In this document: positions 37,884 through 46,598 of the stretch, piece by piece
Position numbering within the stretch: the first letter of the stretch is position 1
Layout of the letters: each line of letters begins with the position of its first letter
Source: CAYMRL01 sp964398985
Lineage (GTDB): Bacteria > Deinococcota > Deinococci > Deinococcales > Trueperaceae
Direction of reading: 5' to 3'
Assembly: GCA_964398985.1 (NCBI GenBank)
Contig: CAYNOS010000001.1
Coordinates: 1-64,000, forward strand
DNA length: 64,000 nt
Notes under the pieces: model-generated
Seen by the model: only the letters and a program-made list of their open reading frames with translations
Database searches by the model: none
Told to the model about the DNA's origin: nothing
Program-made: the position numbers and the translations under genes

Positions 37884-38891
37884 TTGGAGTTCACGCACAG
37901 CTACACCACCGTCGACGCCCACGCAGCCGGTGAACCTCTGCGCATCGTCACTGGCGGCGTGCCACCGATACCGGGAGCGACGATCCTCGAGAAGCGCGCC
38001 TGGGTCAAGCACAACCTCGAGCACGTGCGCACCGCTCTCATGCACGAGCCGCGCGGCCACGCCGACATGTACGGCTGCTACGTCACCGAACCGGTCAGCG
38101 AAGACGCCGACATGGGCGTCATCTTCATGCACAACGAGGGCTACTCGGACATGTGCGGTCACGGCATCATCGCGCTCGCCACCGTCGCGGTGACGCAGGG
38201 CCTGGTGCCGCGAGCCCAGCCGGAGACGCGTGTCGGGATCGACTCGCCGGCCGGCTTCATCGAGGCGTTCGTCGGCTGGGACGGTCGGCGCGCCGGCCGC
38301 GTGCGCTTCCGCAACGTGCCCTCGTTCTTGTTCGCCAAGGACCTCGCCGTCGACACGCCGCGCTTCGGGCGTCTAGTCGTCGACGTCGCTTTCGGCGGCG
38401 CCTTCTACGCCTACCTCGATGGCGAGCAAGCGGGGCTGACGGTGACGCCCGAGAGCTACCGCGACCTCATCGAGCTCGGCGATCAGGTCAAGCACGCGGT
38501 GAGCGCAGCCCTCGATATCCAGCACCCTCTTATCAGCGAGCTGAACACCCTCTACGGGACGATCATCGCCGGCCCGCCCGCCGACCCCGGCAACCACCAG
38601 CGCAACGTGTGCGTGTTCGCCGACCGCGAGGTCGACCGTTCGCCGACGGGCACCGGCACCGCCGGCCGCGTCGCTCAGCTGCACGCGCGCGGGAGCCTGG
38701 CGCTGGGCGAGGAGCTGCGCAACGAGAGCATCATCGGCACCGTGTTCACCGGCAAGGCCGTGAGCACCGTCGACGTCGGCGGAGTGCTCGGCGTCGTCCC
38801 CGAGATCAGCGGCAGCGCGTCGATCACCGGCTTCAACCAGTGGTTCGTGGCGGCCGGCGACCCAGTCGCCAACGGCTTCTTCCTCAGGTGA
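37884..38891 (+). CDS. Trans-3-hydroxy-L-proline dehydratase-like (proline racemase family)
   Basis: Member of the proline racemase superfamily, 335 residues. The first catalytic Cys is kept (C91 in DMCGHG) but the second is Thr (T255 in DRSPTGTGTA). Cys/Thr pairs mark trans-3-hydroxy-L-proline dehydratase, which removes water to give pyrroline-2-carboxylate, whereas racemases and epimerases keep Cys/Cys. A reductase for that product is encoded four genes on. The start is TTG 37884, with AGGGAG 12 bases upstream and VDAHAAGEP following at the expected position; no ATG or GTG fits better. Confidence 0.85.
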   Translation: MEFTHSYTTVDAHAAGEPLRIVTGGVPPIPGATILEKRAWVKHNLEHVRTALMHEPRGHADMYGCYVTEPVSEDADMGVIFMHNEGYSDMCGHGIIALATVAVTQGLVPRAQPETRVGIDSPAGFIEAFVGWDGRRAGRVRFRNVPSFLFAKDLAVDTPRFGRLVVDVAFGGAFYAYLDGEQAGLTVTPESYRDLIELGDQVKHAVSAALDIQHPLISELNTLYGTIIAGPPADPGNHQRNVCVFADREVDRSPTGTGTAGRVAQLHARGSLALGEELRNESIIGTVFTGKAVSTVDVGGVLGVVPEISGSASITGFNQWFVAAGDPVANGFFLR

Positions 38892-39868
38892 TCACGCCGG
38901 CACCCGCGGAGGCGTCGAGCCCGCCGACCGACGTGAGCGTCATCGACTCGCACACCGGCGGCGAGCCGACACGTGTCGTCACCAGGGGTTTCCCCGACCT
39001 GGGCAAGGGAGCTCTCGCGGACCGCCTGGCGGTGTTCAAGGAGCGCTTCGATCATCTGCGCACCGCGATCGTCAACGAGCCACGCGGCTCCGGAGTGCTG
39101 GTGGGGGCGTTGCTGTGTGAGCCTGTCGACCCTGGCAGCACCGCCGGCGTCATCTTCTTCAACGACGTCGGCTACCTCGGCATGTGCGGGCATGGAGCGA
39201 TCGGCGTGATCGCGACGCTCGCGCACCTGGGAAGCATCGAGCCGGGGACGCACAGGCTCGAGACGCCGGTCGGGACCGTGACCTGCGAGCTCTGGGCAGA
39301 CGGCAGCGTCAGCGTCCACAACGTCCCCGCCTACCGGCACCTGCGCGGGGTGAAGGTGACCGTCGCCGTCGCCGGCGGTGACAGCGAGCAGGTCAGCGGC
39401 GACGTCGCCTGGGGTGGCAACTGGTTCTTCCTCAGTGAGGATCACGGGCTCGTCGTCACGCCCGCCAACATCGCCGCGCTGACCGAGCGCGCTGCCGCCA
39501 TCCGCGCCGCGCTCGACGCCGCCGGCGTGACGGGCGCAGGCGGCGCGCCAATAGACCACATCGAGCTGTTCGCGCCCAGCGCCGCGGCCGACAGCCGCAG
39601 CTTCGTGCTATGCCCCGGAAGCGCGTACGACCGCTCGCCATGCGGCACCGGCACCAGCGCCAAGCTCGCCTGCCTGGCGGCCGACGGCAAACTTGCCCCG
39701 GACACCGTATGGCGCCAGGAGAGCGTGATCGGCAGCGTCTTCGACGCCTACTACCGCTACTCGGACAGCGGCGAGGTGCTGCCCACGATCCGCGGCCAGG
39801 CCTTCGTAACCGCCGAGGCGCGCCTGCATTTCGACCCTCGCGACCCGTTCAGATGGGGGATCCGGTGA
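38888..39868 (+). CDS. 4-hydroxyproline 2-epimerase (proline racemase family)
   Basis: Interconverts trans-4-hydroxy-L-proline and cis-4-hydroxy-D-proline, the entry step of bacterial hydroxyproline use. It has 326 residues with both catalytic Cys: C100 in GMCGHG and C252 in DRSPCGTGTSAK. DSHTGGEPTRVV near the N-terminus and AWGGNWFF in the middle are typical of epimerases rather than proline racemases. GTG 38888 overlaps the stop of the dehydratase-like gene by four bases. It shares the fold of that neighbour, so the pair are paralogues with different second catalytic residues. Confidence 0.87.
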   Translation: MITPAPAEASSPPTDVSVIDSHTGGEPTRVVTRGFPDLGKGALADRLAVFKERFDHLRTAIVNEPRGSGVLVGALLCEPVDPGSTAGVIFFNDVGYLGMCGHGAIGVIATLAHLGSIEPGTHRLETPVGTVTCELWADGSVSVHNVPAYRHLRGVKVTVAVAGGDSEQVSGDVAWGGNWFFLSEDHGLVVTPANIAALTERAAAIRAALDAAGVTGAGGAPIDHIELFAPSAAADSRSFVLCPGSAYDRSPCGTGTSAKLACLAADGKLAPDTVWRQESVIGSVFDAYYRYSDSGEVLPTIRGQAFVTAEARLHFDPRDPFRWGIR

Positions 39869-41175
39869 ACGGCGCAGGAAGCGGCGCACCCTTCCCAACC
39901 TCCGGCGAGCGGGCCTCCCGACCACTGACCGTCACGGTGATCGGCGGCGGGATCGTCGGCCTGATGTGCGCGTACTACCTGCGCCGCGCCGGCTGCCAGG
40001 TGAGCGTGCTGGAGCGCGGCGACGCGCCGGGCGAGGGCGCCTCCTACGGCAACGCCGGCATGATCGTGCCCAGCCACAGCCTGCCTTTGGCGGCGCCCGG
40101 GGTGCTGTGGCAAGGCATCAAGTGGATGACCAGCCCCGAGAGCCCGTTCTACCTGAGGCCGCGCCCCTCGGGCTCGCTGATCGGCTGGGCCTACCGTTTC
40201 TGGCGGGCCTCGAGCCGGGAGCGGGCCGAGAACGCCGCGCCCGTGCTGCTCGCGCTCAACCTCGCGAGCGCGGCCGAGTACCGACGCCTCGACGACGAGC
40301 TCGGCGGCTTCGGCTTCGAGCAACGCGGGCTGCTGATGCTCAGCGAGAGCGCGTCCGGGTTCGAGCACGAGCTGGCGCTGGCCGCCCAGGCGAACGCCTG
40401 GGGCCTGTCCGCCGCGGGGCTGCCCGCCACCGCGATCAGCCTCAGTGAGCTCGCGGAACGCGAGAGGGGCGTGCGCTTCGAAGTCAAGGGAGCGGTTTAC
40501 TACCCGTCCGATGCTCACCTCGACCCCGGAGCGCTGATGCGCCGCCTGACTCAGGAGCTGGTCGAGCTGGGCGTGGAGATCCGCTACGGCACGACGGTCG
40601 CGTTGAGCGTGGTCGGCGGGAGAGTGGCGGTGAACGACGGCGGCGTCCCGGACTGGGTGGTGCTGGCGGCCGGCAGTTGGTCGGGGATGCTCGCTCGCCA
40701 GGTAGGCCTCAGGCTGCCGCTCGAGCCCGGCAAGGGCTACAGCCTCAGCCTCGCAGGACCTGAGTCTCCCCTCACCACGCCCGTGATCCTCACCGAGGCG
40801 CGCGTCGCGATCACCCCACTGCCGGGAGCGCTGCGCGTCGGCGGCACGCTCGAGCTCGCCGGCTTCGACCACGGCGGCGGCGCCCGTCGCGTCAAGGGCA
40901 TCATCGATTCGGCCGTGCGCGCGCTGCCGTCCTTGGACCGCCGCGCGCTCGAGGCAACAGCCGCGTGGCACGGCTTCCGCCCGCTGACACCCGACGGTCT
41001 GCCGTACCTGGGTCGCAGCCGCAGGCTGCGCAACCTGATCGTGGCAACCGGGCACGCCATGATGGGCGTGAGCCTGGCGCCGATCAGCGGCAAGCTGGTC
41101 GCGGCCCTCGCCACCGGCGGCGAAGCGACGGACTTGCTCGCCAGCGGGCTTCTGGAACCGGAGCGTTACAGCTAG
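39865..41175 (+). CDS. FAD-dependent D-hydroxyproline/D-amino acid dehydrogenase
   Basis: DadA-like flavoprotein of the DAO family, 436 residues. The FAD-binding GGGIVGLMCAYYLRRAG lies at about residues 27-43, then ERGDAPGEGASYGNAGMIVPS, as in D-amino acid dehydrogenases. The C-terminal part has WHGFRPLTPDGLPYLG and GHAMMGVSLAPISGKL. Behind the 4-hydroxyproline epimerase the natural substrate is cis-4-hydroxy-D-proline, oxidised to a pyrroline carboxylate. GTG 39865 overlaps the previous stop codon; ATG 39853 is an alternative. Confidence 0.88.
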   Translation: MNGAGSGAPFPTSGERASRPLTVTVIGGGIVGLMCAYYLRRAGCQVSVLERGDAPGEGASYGNAGMIVPSHSLPLAAPGVLWQGIKWMTSPESPFYLRPRPSGSLIGWAYRFWRASSRERAENAAPVLLALNLASAAEYRRLDDELGGFGFEQRGLLMLSESASGFEHELALAAQANAWGLSAAGLPATAISLSELAERERGVRFEVKGAVYYPSDAHLDPGALMRRLTQELVELGVEIRYGTTVALSVVGGRVAVNDGGVPDWVVLAAGSWSGMLARQVGLRLPLEPGKGYSLSLAGPESPLTTPVILTEARVAITPLPGALRVGGTLELAGFDHGGGARRVKGIIDSAVRALPSLDRRALEATAAWHGFRPLTPDGLPYLGRSRRLRNLIVATGHAMMGVSLAPISGKLVAALATGGEATDLLASGLLEPERYS

Positions 41176-42198
41176 ATGACCTACCCCATCTTCGACGAAG
41201 CCACCACCGAGGAGTCGCTGCCGTACTCGCGGCTGGCTGACGAGATCGCGCGGGTGCTGCGCGAGGCGTCGGCCGGCGAAATCCGCATCGCCGAGCGCAC
41301 CGCCCTGCCCCTGGCGCGCGGCACCCTGCTGTGCATGCCGGCGTCCGACGAAAGACTCACGATCACCAAGGTAGTCACCGTGCACCCCGGCAACGCCGGC
41401 GGTCCCCTGCCGACGATCAATGGCGAGGTGATCGTGGCGGACGCCGCCACCGGCCGGCGTCTCGGCTTGCTGCATGGCGGCGCCGTGACCCGGCGCCGGA
41501 CCGCGGCCCTGAGCCTGCTGGCCGCCCGTCAGCTGCTGACGGATCGGCAGTCGCCGGCGGCCGACGGAGCCGGCGAACGGTCGGCGCCCCTCACCCTCCT
41601 GATCTTCGGCGCCGGAGATCAGGCGCTCGGCCACGGCGAGGCGTTCTCTGAAGGCCTGCGGGGACTTCGCGGCTCGCTGCGGGTGCTGATCGCCTCGCGG
41701 ACCCCCGAGCGGGTCGCGTCGCTGGTGGCGCGCCTCGGCGCCCGTGGCGTCGCGGCCGCCGTCTGCGACGACCCGGAAGCCGCGCTGGCCGACGCCGACA
41801 TCGTGGTCACGGCGACCACCAGCCGCACGCCCGTGGTGACCTCCGCGCCTCGCGCCGGCGCGCTGGTGTGCGCCGTTGGCGCCTTCAGGCATGACATGGC
41901 GGAGCTGTCTCCAGCCGTCGTCGGGGGTGCCGACCGGGTGGTGGTGGACACGCTGGCCGGCGCCAAGGCCGAGGCCGGCGATCTCATCCAGGCCGTAGCG
42001 GCCGGCGCCTGGCGCTGGGAGGCAGCCGAGCAGCTCTTGGACGTGCTCGCCGCAGCCGGCGGCAGCTCTTCGCCACCCCGCGGCAGCGCCGTCACACGAG
42101 TCCCTGCGCGCGGCCAATACAACGTGTTCAAGAGCGTCGGACACGCGATGTACGACCTCGCGGCGGCGCGCGTGGCGTTCCCGGAAGGAGCTCCCTGA
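41176..42198 (+). CDS. Pyrroline-2-carboxylate reductase-like (ornithine cyclodeaminase/mu-crystallin family)
   Basis: NAD(P)-dependent enzyme of the OCD/mu-crystallin family, 340 residues. The N-terminal substrate region has VHPGNAGGPLPTINGEVIV and GAVTRRRTAALS; the Rossmann motif is IFGAGDQALGHGEA. In hydroxyproline loci this family reduces pyrroline-2-carboxylate to L-proline, which is the product of the dehydratase-like gene in this operon, so that role is preferred over ornithine cyclodeaminase. The ATG directly follows the stop codon of the previous gene. Confidence 0.85.
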   Translation: MTYPIFDEATTEESLPYSRLADEIARVLREASAGEIRIAERTALPLARGTLLCMPASDERLTITKVVTVHPGNAGGPLPTINGEVIVADAATGRRLGLLHGGAVTRRRTAALSLLAARQLLTDRQSPAADGAGERSAPLTLLIFGAGDQALGHGEAFSEGLRGLRGSLRVLIASRTPERVASLVARLGARGVAAAVCDDPEAALADADIVVTATTSRTPVVTSAPRAGALVCAVGAFRHDMAELSPAVVGGADRVVVDTLAGAKAEAGDLIQAVAAGAWRWEAAEQLLDVLAAAGGSSSPPRGSAVTRVPARGQYNVFKSVGHAMYDLAAARVAFPEGAP

Positions 42199-43118
42199 TG
42201 ATGACGAGAAGCATCGGCGGCATCGAGGCCTCGATCGTGGGCCTCGGCTGCAACAACTTTGGACGCCGGCTCGACCTGGCGGCGACCAAGAACGTGGTCG
42301 ACGCGGCCCTCGACGCCGGCGTCACGTTCTTCGACACCGCCGACATCTACGGCGAGACCGACAGCGAGGCCTTCCTCGGGCGAGTGCTCGAGGGCCGGCG
42401 CGACCAGGTGGTGCTCGCCACCAAGTTCGGTGGGGCGGCCGGCCCCGTGACCGGCGGCGCCAAGCCCGAGTACGTCAAGAGCGCCCTGCATGGCAGCCTG
42501 CAGCGTCTGCGCATGGACCACGTGGACCTCTACCAACTGCACAGGCCCGACCCGACGGTGCCGATCGCCGACACGCTCGGGGCGCTGGCGGAACTGGTGG
42601 CTGACGGGCTGGTGCGCGAGATCGGCTGCTCGAACTTCTCGGCCGCGCAACTCGACGAGGCCGAGGCCGCGGTCGCCCACGGGGCGCCGAGGTTCGTGAG
42701 CGTGCAGAACGAGTACAGCCTCCTCAAGCGCGAGGCGGAAGCCGAGGTGCTGCCGGCCTGCGAGCGCCTGAGCATCGCCTTCCTACCCTACTTCCCGCTG
42801 TTCAGCGGCCTGCTGACCGGCAAGTACCGCGCCGGTCGCCCGCAGCCGCAAGGCACCCGCATCACCGGCAACCCGCGTTGGGAGGCGCATCTCACCGCTG
42901 CCAACCTGGCGCTCGTCGACCGACTGAGCGCCTACGCCGAGGGCCACGGCCGCGAGCTCATCGACCTCGCGTTCGCGTGGCTGCTCGCCCACGGGCCGGT
43001 CGCCAGCGTCATCGCCGGAGCGACCTCGGCGGAGCAGGTGAGGCGCAACGCCGCCACCGCCGACTGGCAGCTGACACCCGCTCAGGTCGCCGAGGTAAAC
43101 GCCCTGCTGGGGGCTTGA
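42198..43118 (+). CDS. Aldo/keto reductase (second of two)
   Basis: AKR-fold oxidoreductase of 306 residues with tetrad D46, Y51, K76 and H115 and the C-terminal VIAGATSAEQVRRN. It belongs to the YajO/GSP69-like branch (FDTADIYGETDSE). AAGGAG lies seven bases before its ATG, which overlaps the upstream stop by one base. It is the last gene of the hydroxyproline operon and is only distantly like the first AKR. The substrate is unknown. Confidence 0.9.
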   Translation: MMTRSIGGIEASIVGLGCNNFGRRLDLAATKNVVDAALDAGVTFFDTADIYGETDSEAFLGRVLEGRRDQVVLATKFGGAAGPVTGGAKPEYVKSALHGSLQRLRMDHVDLYQLHRPDPTVPIADTLGALAELVADGLVREIGCSNFSAAQLDEAEAAVAHGAPRFVSVQNEYSLLKREAEAEVLPACERLSIAFLPYFPLFSGLLTGKYRAGRPQPQGTRITGNPRWEAHLTAANLALVDRLSAYAEGHGRELIDLAFAWLLAHGPVASVIAGATSAEQVRRNAATADWQLTPAQVAEVNALLGA

Positions 43119-43126
43119 GGCTCAGG

Positions 43127-43990
43127 TCACAGCAGCGCCGAGAACGTGTCGCAGCGCTGCGGGTCACCGGTCTCGAAGCCGGTGCTGAACCACTGCATGC
43201 GCTGCTGCGACGTGCCGTGGGTGAAGCTCTCCTGGTTGACGACGCGCCCGCTGGCGCCACTGAGCCTGTCGTCGCCGACCGCGGCCGCGGCGCCCAGACC
43301 TTCTTCGAGGTCGCCGCGCTCGAGCAGCCCGCGCGCGTTGGCGCCGGCCGCCCACACCCCGGCGTAGCAGTCCGCCTGCAGCTCCAGCGCCACCGAGTAG
43401 CTGTTGGCGACCTGGGGCTGTGAACGCTGAGCGCTCTGCACCTCGCCGAGCGTGCCAAGTAGGTTCTGGACGTGATGTCCGATCTCGTGCGCGATCACGT
43501 ACGCCTCGGCGAAGTCGCCGGGCGCCCCGTAGCGTTCGCGCAACACGTCGTAGAACGCGAGGTCGATATACATCTTCCTGTCGACGGGGCAGTAGAAGGG
43601 CCCCGCGGCGGCCGGCGCGACCCCGCACGCCGACTCGACGGCGTCGCGAAACAGCACCATCTGCGCCTCGGGGTACTGGAGCTGGCTGTTCGCGAACACC
43701 TCGCTCCAGGTGTCCTGGATATCGTCGAGGACGAACGACACGAAGCGCACCTTGCCCTCTTCGGTAGCCAGTTCCGCCTCGCTGACCGGCCTGGTGGTGG
43801 TGGTAGTGGGAGCGGACCCGCCGCCGAGACCCAGCAGCGCCAGCAGGTCGACGCCGGTGATCGCGCTGATCGCCACCAGCAGCAGCAACCCGCCGATGCC
43901 CAGAGGGATCCCCGCTCCGCCTCTGATCGGCCCCCTGGAGGCGCGGCGGTCCTCGAGGTTCCTACTCCTGCCTTGATCCTCCCACTTCAC
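43127..43990 (-). CDS. Neutral zinc metallopeptidase, YpfJ type
   Basis: Membrane-anchored metalloprotease of the YpfJ family, 287 residues. The N-terminal KWEDQGRSRNLEDRR is the family opening, one membrane helix spans about residues 26-46, then a Thr/Pro linker, and the catalytic HEIGHH (H168, E169, H172) follows. A later ELQADCYAGVWA segment supplies the third ligand. GTG 43990 is chosen because GGGAGG lies eight bases upstream and the family N-terminus starts there. A much longer open frame extends upstream but is antisense to three good genes. Confidence 0.9.
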   Translation of the reverse strand: MKWEDQGRSRNLEDRRASRGPIRGGAGIPLGIGGLLLLVAISAITGVDLLALLGLGGGSAPTTTTTRPVSEAELATEEGKVRFVSFVLDDIQDTWSEVFANSQLQYPEAQMVLFRDAVESACGVAPAAAGPFYCPVDRKMYIDLAFYDVLRERYGAPGDFAEAYVIAHEIGHHVQNLLGTLGEVQSAQRSQPQVANSYSVALELQADCYAGVWAAGANARGLLERGDLEEGLGAAAAVGDDRLSGASGRVVNQESFTHGTSQQRMQWFSTGFETGDPQRCDTFSALL

Positions 43991-44034
43991 GTCAGATGCC
44001 TCCCGGCTGGTGCTCGGCGCAGTGGAGACCAGAG

Positions 44035-44040
44035 TAGCAT
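44035..44040 (+). promoter_or_regulatory. -10 box (TAGCAT) of the VOC-like gene
   Basis: TAGCAT ends seven bases before ATG 44048; the GTG at 44042 is too close to the box to be used. Confidence 0.5.
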
Positions 44041-44047
44041 CGTGAAG

Positions 44048-44707
44048 ATGAGCACTTTGGACCACCTGATCGTCGCCGGTCCGGACCTCCCGAGGCTGAT
44101 CGCCTGGCTGTCCGCCACCACCGGATTGAACCCCGTGGCCGGCGGCCGACACCCGGATCACGGCACCCACAACGCGCTGGTCGGACTCGCAGGCGGCATC
44201 TATCTCGAGCTGATGGCGCCGGAACCCAACGGCCGTGCCGAGGGGGCGTACCGCCGGTCGATCGCGCACATCGCCTCGCCGGAGCTGTTCACCTGGTGCG
44301 CCCGCACCGCCGATCTCTCGGGGCTGGCCGCGAGGGCGGCCGCCTTGGGCCTCGAGGTCACGACCGACGGAGGCTCCCGTCGCACTGCTGCCGGCGCAGA
44401 ACTCAAGTGGCGTCTCGCTGCCTTCTCCGGGCACGGCCTCGGCGGCCAGGTGCCGTTCTTCATCGATTGGCTCGACTCCCCGCATCCGGCTGCAGGTCTC
44501 GAGCAGCAGGCCTCGCTCACCAGCCTGGTCTTGGAGCACCCCGATGCCGACGGGCTGACCAACCTGCTCGATGCCCTGGGTGTCGACCTCGCCACCAGCC
44601 GGATAGCGGTGCGCCCGGCTCCCAGGCCGCTGCTCGACGCGACGCTCGCGACCGCCACCGGCTCCTACGGTCTCAGCGGCCCGGGCGCCAGTCTCCGCCT
44701 GGGATGA
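44048..44707 (+). CDS. Glyoxalase-like (VOC fold) protein
   Basis: A 219-residue protein of the glyoxalase-like domain type. It starts with LDHLIVAGPDL and has GTHNALVGLAGGIYLELMAP, two VOC half-motifs with the metal-type His and Glu. The C-terminal half repeats the fold less clearly. Such proteins include uncharacterised dioxygenase- or isomerase-like enzymes, and no substrate can be named. It diverges from the YpfJ-type gene. Confidence 0.8.
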   Translation: MSTLDHLIVAGPDLPRLIAWLSATTGLNPVAGGRHPDHGTHNALVGLAGGIYLELMAPEPNGRAEGAYRRSIAHIASPELFTWCARTADLSGLAARAAALGLEVTTDGGSRRTAAGAELKWRLAAFSGHGLGGQVPFFIDWLDSPHPAAGLEQQASLTSLVLEHPDADGLTNLLDALGVDLATSRIAVRPAPRPLLDATLATATGSYGLSGPGASLRLG

Positions 44708-44739
44708 GCCGCGCTGCGCCCTTAGCGCGGGCTCCGCGG

Positions 44740-44745
44740 TAGCAT
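44740..44745 (+). promoter_or_regulatory. -10 box (TAGCAT) of the tyrosine phosphatase gene
   Basis: TAGCAT ends seven bases before ATG 44753, the same spacing and hexamer as for the VOC-like gene just upstream. Confidence 0.5.
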
Positions 44746-44752
44746 CGCAGCG

Positions 44753-45502
44753 ATGCCAAGCACCAGAGTCTGGCCCGCGGACCGTTTCCTCCCACTGCAA
44801 GGCACGCTCAACACTCGTGACCTCGGCGGCCTGCCGTTGGCAGGCGGCGGGCAGACGCTGAGCGGCCGGCTGCTGCGCTCGGACTGCCCGTTCGAGCTCA
44901 CCGACGACGACATCGCGCTCCTCGAGAGCCTGCCGGTGACGACGGTCGTGGATCTGAGGCAACCGCTGGAACTCGAGCGCGACGTCAGCCGCCTCACGAG
45001 CCGGCCGGGGCTCAGCGTGCACAACGTCGAGGTTTGGGGCTACATCGACCAGGCTGGCTCTCAACCCGCCGACAAGTACGACATCACGGCCTTCTACATC
45101 GCCGCGTTGGATCACTCCTCGCGCGGGTTCGCGCAGGCCGCGACGATCCTCGCGGAAGCCGCAGGCACCGCGCTGTTCCACTGCACCGCCGGCAAGGACC
45201 GCACGGGCCTGGTCGCCGCTCTGCTGCTGGAGGCGGTCGGCGTCGACCGCACCACCGTGATCGAGGACTTCGCGCTGACCGAGGATCGCATCGAGCCGTT
45301 GCGCCGACGGCTGATCGCTGACGCCGAACTGCGCGGGGTCCCGCGCTCCGACTTCGAACGCTTGCTCGGAGCCACGCCCGACCTGATAGAGCCGGCGCTT
45401 GCACACCTCGACGAGCGCTACGGTGGCGCCGTCGCCTACCTGTCCGCCGCCGGCGTCTCCGACGAGACCCTCCAAGCCCTGCGTCGCAAGCTGGTCGGCT
45501 AG
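44753..45502 (+). CDS. Tyrosine-protein phosphatase (atypical, PTP/DSP fold)
   Basis: Cys-based phosphatase of 249 residues. The active-site P-loop is HCTAGKDRTG with nucleophile C144 and R150, and the N-terminal NTRDLGGLPL and VVDLRQPLE match the bacterial Y_phosphatase3 type (LipA/IphP-like). The GKDRT variant resembles lipid phosphatases, so phosphoinositides or phosphotyrosine are both possible. There is no signal peptide, so it is cytosolic. Confidence 0.9.
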   Translation: MPSTRVWPADRFLPLQGTLNTRDLGGLPLAGGGQTLSGRLLRSDCPFELTDDDIALLESLPVTTVVDLRQPLELERDVSRLTSRPGLSVHNVEVWGYIDQAGSQPADKYDITAFYIAALDHSSRGFAQAATILAEAAGTALFHCTAGKDRTGLVAALLLEAVGVDRTTVIEDFALTEDRIEPLRRRLIADAELRGVPRSDFERLLGATPDLIEPALAHLDERYGGAVAYLSAAGVSDETLQALRRKLVG

Positions 45503-45634
45503 GCAAGGTCCATGGCCAGCGGCAGCGGCGTCGTCGGTTGCGGCACGATCAGCCGCGAACGTCTCGAGAACCTGACGCGCGCCGCTGGGCTGCGGCCTCT
45601 GCCGGCGGCCTGAGCGGGAGGACTTAGGCGGGAG

Positions 45635-46585
45635 ATGACCGAAGCCCAGCTGACCGCCATGCAGATCGCAGCGCAGGCTGCGGCCCAGGCGGGCGTCGTG
45701 GCGCTGCTGGGGCTGTCGTGGGCGCTCGCGGCGCTGGGACCGCGGCTTGCCGCCGAGCCGCGGTGGCGGCGGCGGCTGTCGCTCGTGACCGTCGGGGCGT
45801 GGGCGCTGCTGGTGAGCGGCTCGCTCGGATCGATCCCGCTGACCCTTTGGAGCGTGCTGGGCAGGTGGAACCTGGACCTCGCTTCGTCGTTCCTGACCGG
45901 CACGGCCCAAGGCGACGCCGTCGTTCAGCGCTGCCTGATCGCGACGCTGCTGGCCGCCCTGGTGATGACGGGACTGCGGCTCGGCGGCCGGCAGCGGGTG
46001 GACTCCGGCACGTGGACGGGAGCACGACTCGCCGCGACCTTCGGCCTCATTCTGGGGGCGCCGTTGGCGGACACGTTGTCGCGCCTGGCGCACGCCGCGG
46101 TCATGTCGGGAACCGCCTACCGGGCGCTCGACGCAGTGCACCTGTACGTGGCGGGCGTCTGGGGTGGCGGGCTGGTGGCGCTCGCTCTGTGGCCCTGGAG
46201 CGCCCCCAGCGGCACTGCGAGCGTGGCCACGGCGCTGGCGCGCCACTCCGTGACCGGCCTGACGGCCGTCATCGTGCTGGCGGCAAGTGGGATCCTGGCC
46301 GCCGCCACGCAGCTGCCACAACCGGCCGCGCTGGTGCGGACCGAGTACGGCCTCGCCCTCAGCGCCAAGCTCGCGCTGGTCGGCGCCACGCTGCTGGCGG
46401 CCGCCTACAACCGCTGGCGCCTGCTACCCCGCGTGAGGGCCGTGGACGCGAGCGCCACTGTCGGCCGCGCCGATTCGGCGGGGGTGCGGGTAGGCGCGGG
46501 CCTCAGGCTGGAGGCCGCTCTGCTGCTGCTGGTGCTGCTCGCCACCGCCGTGCTGACCACGCGGCCGCTGCCGCATCAGATGTAG
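45635..46585 (+). CDS. CopD-like copper resistance family membrane protein
   Basis: Polytopic membrane protein of 316 residues with about eight hydrophobic helices. The central HLYVAGVWGGGLVAL and ARHSVTGLTAVIVLAASGILAA segments and the YGLALSAKLALVGATLLAAAYNRW helix match the CopD superfamily, thought to take copper across the inner membrane. There is no CopC domain or copC gene beside it, and it is 11 kb from the copA module. The ribosome-binding site is weak. Three hundred bases downstream it meets the deoxyhypusine synthase-like gene tail to tail. Confidence 0.78.
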   Translation: MTEAQLTAMQIAAQAAAQAGVVALLGLSWALAALGPRLAAEPRWRRRLSLVTVGAWALLVSGSLGSIPLTLWSVLGRWNLDLASSFLTGTAQGDAVVQRCLIATLLAALVMTGLRLGGRQRVDSGTWTGARLAATFGLILGAPLADTLSRLAHAAVMSGTAYRALDAVHLYVAGVWGGGLVALALWPWSAPSGTASVATALARHSVTGLTAVIVLAASGILAAATQLPQPAALVRTEYGLALSAKLALVGATLLAAAYNRWRLLPRVRAVDASATVGRADSAGVRVGAGLRLEAALLLLVLLATAVLTTRPLPHQM

Positions 46586-46598
46586 CGCTTGCCCCTAC

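Noticed and set aside
39757..42144. A 795-codon minus-strand frame across the hydroxyproline operon
   Set aside because: It is antisense to two enzymes with complete catalytic motifs, and has no start signal and no domain.
45512..45613. A 33-codon reading frame between the tyrosine phosphatase and CopD-like genes
   Set aside because: It has no ribosome-binding site or -10 box at leaderless spacing and no similarity I recognise. It could be a chance frame or a remnant.
43991..46321. The 777-codon upstream extension of the YpfJ-type metallopeptidase frame
   Set aside because: It is antisense to the VOC-like, phosphatase and CopD-like genes, shows no domain, and the family N-terminus starts at GTG 43990 behind a good ribosome-binding site.
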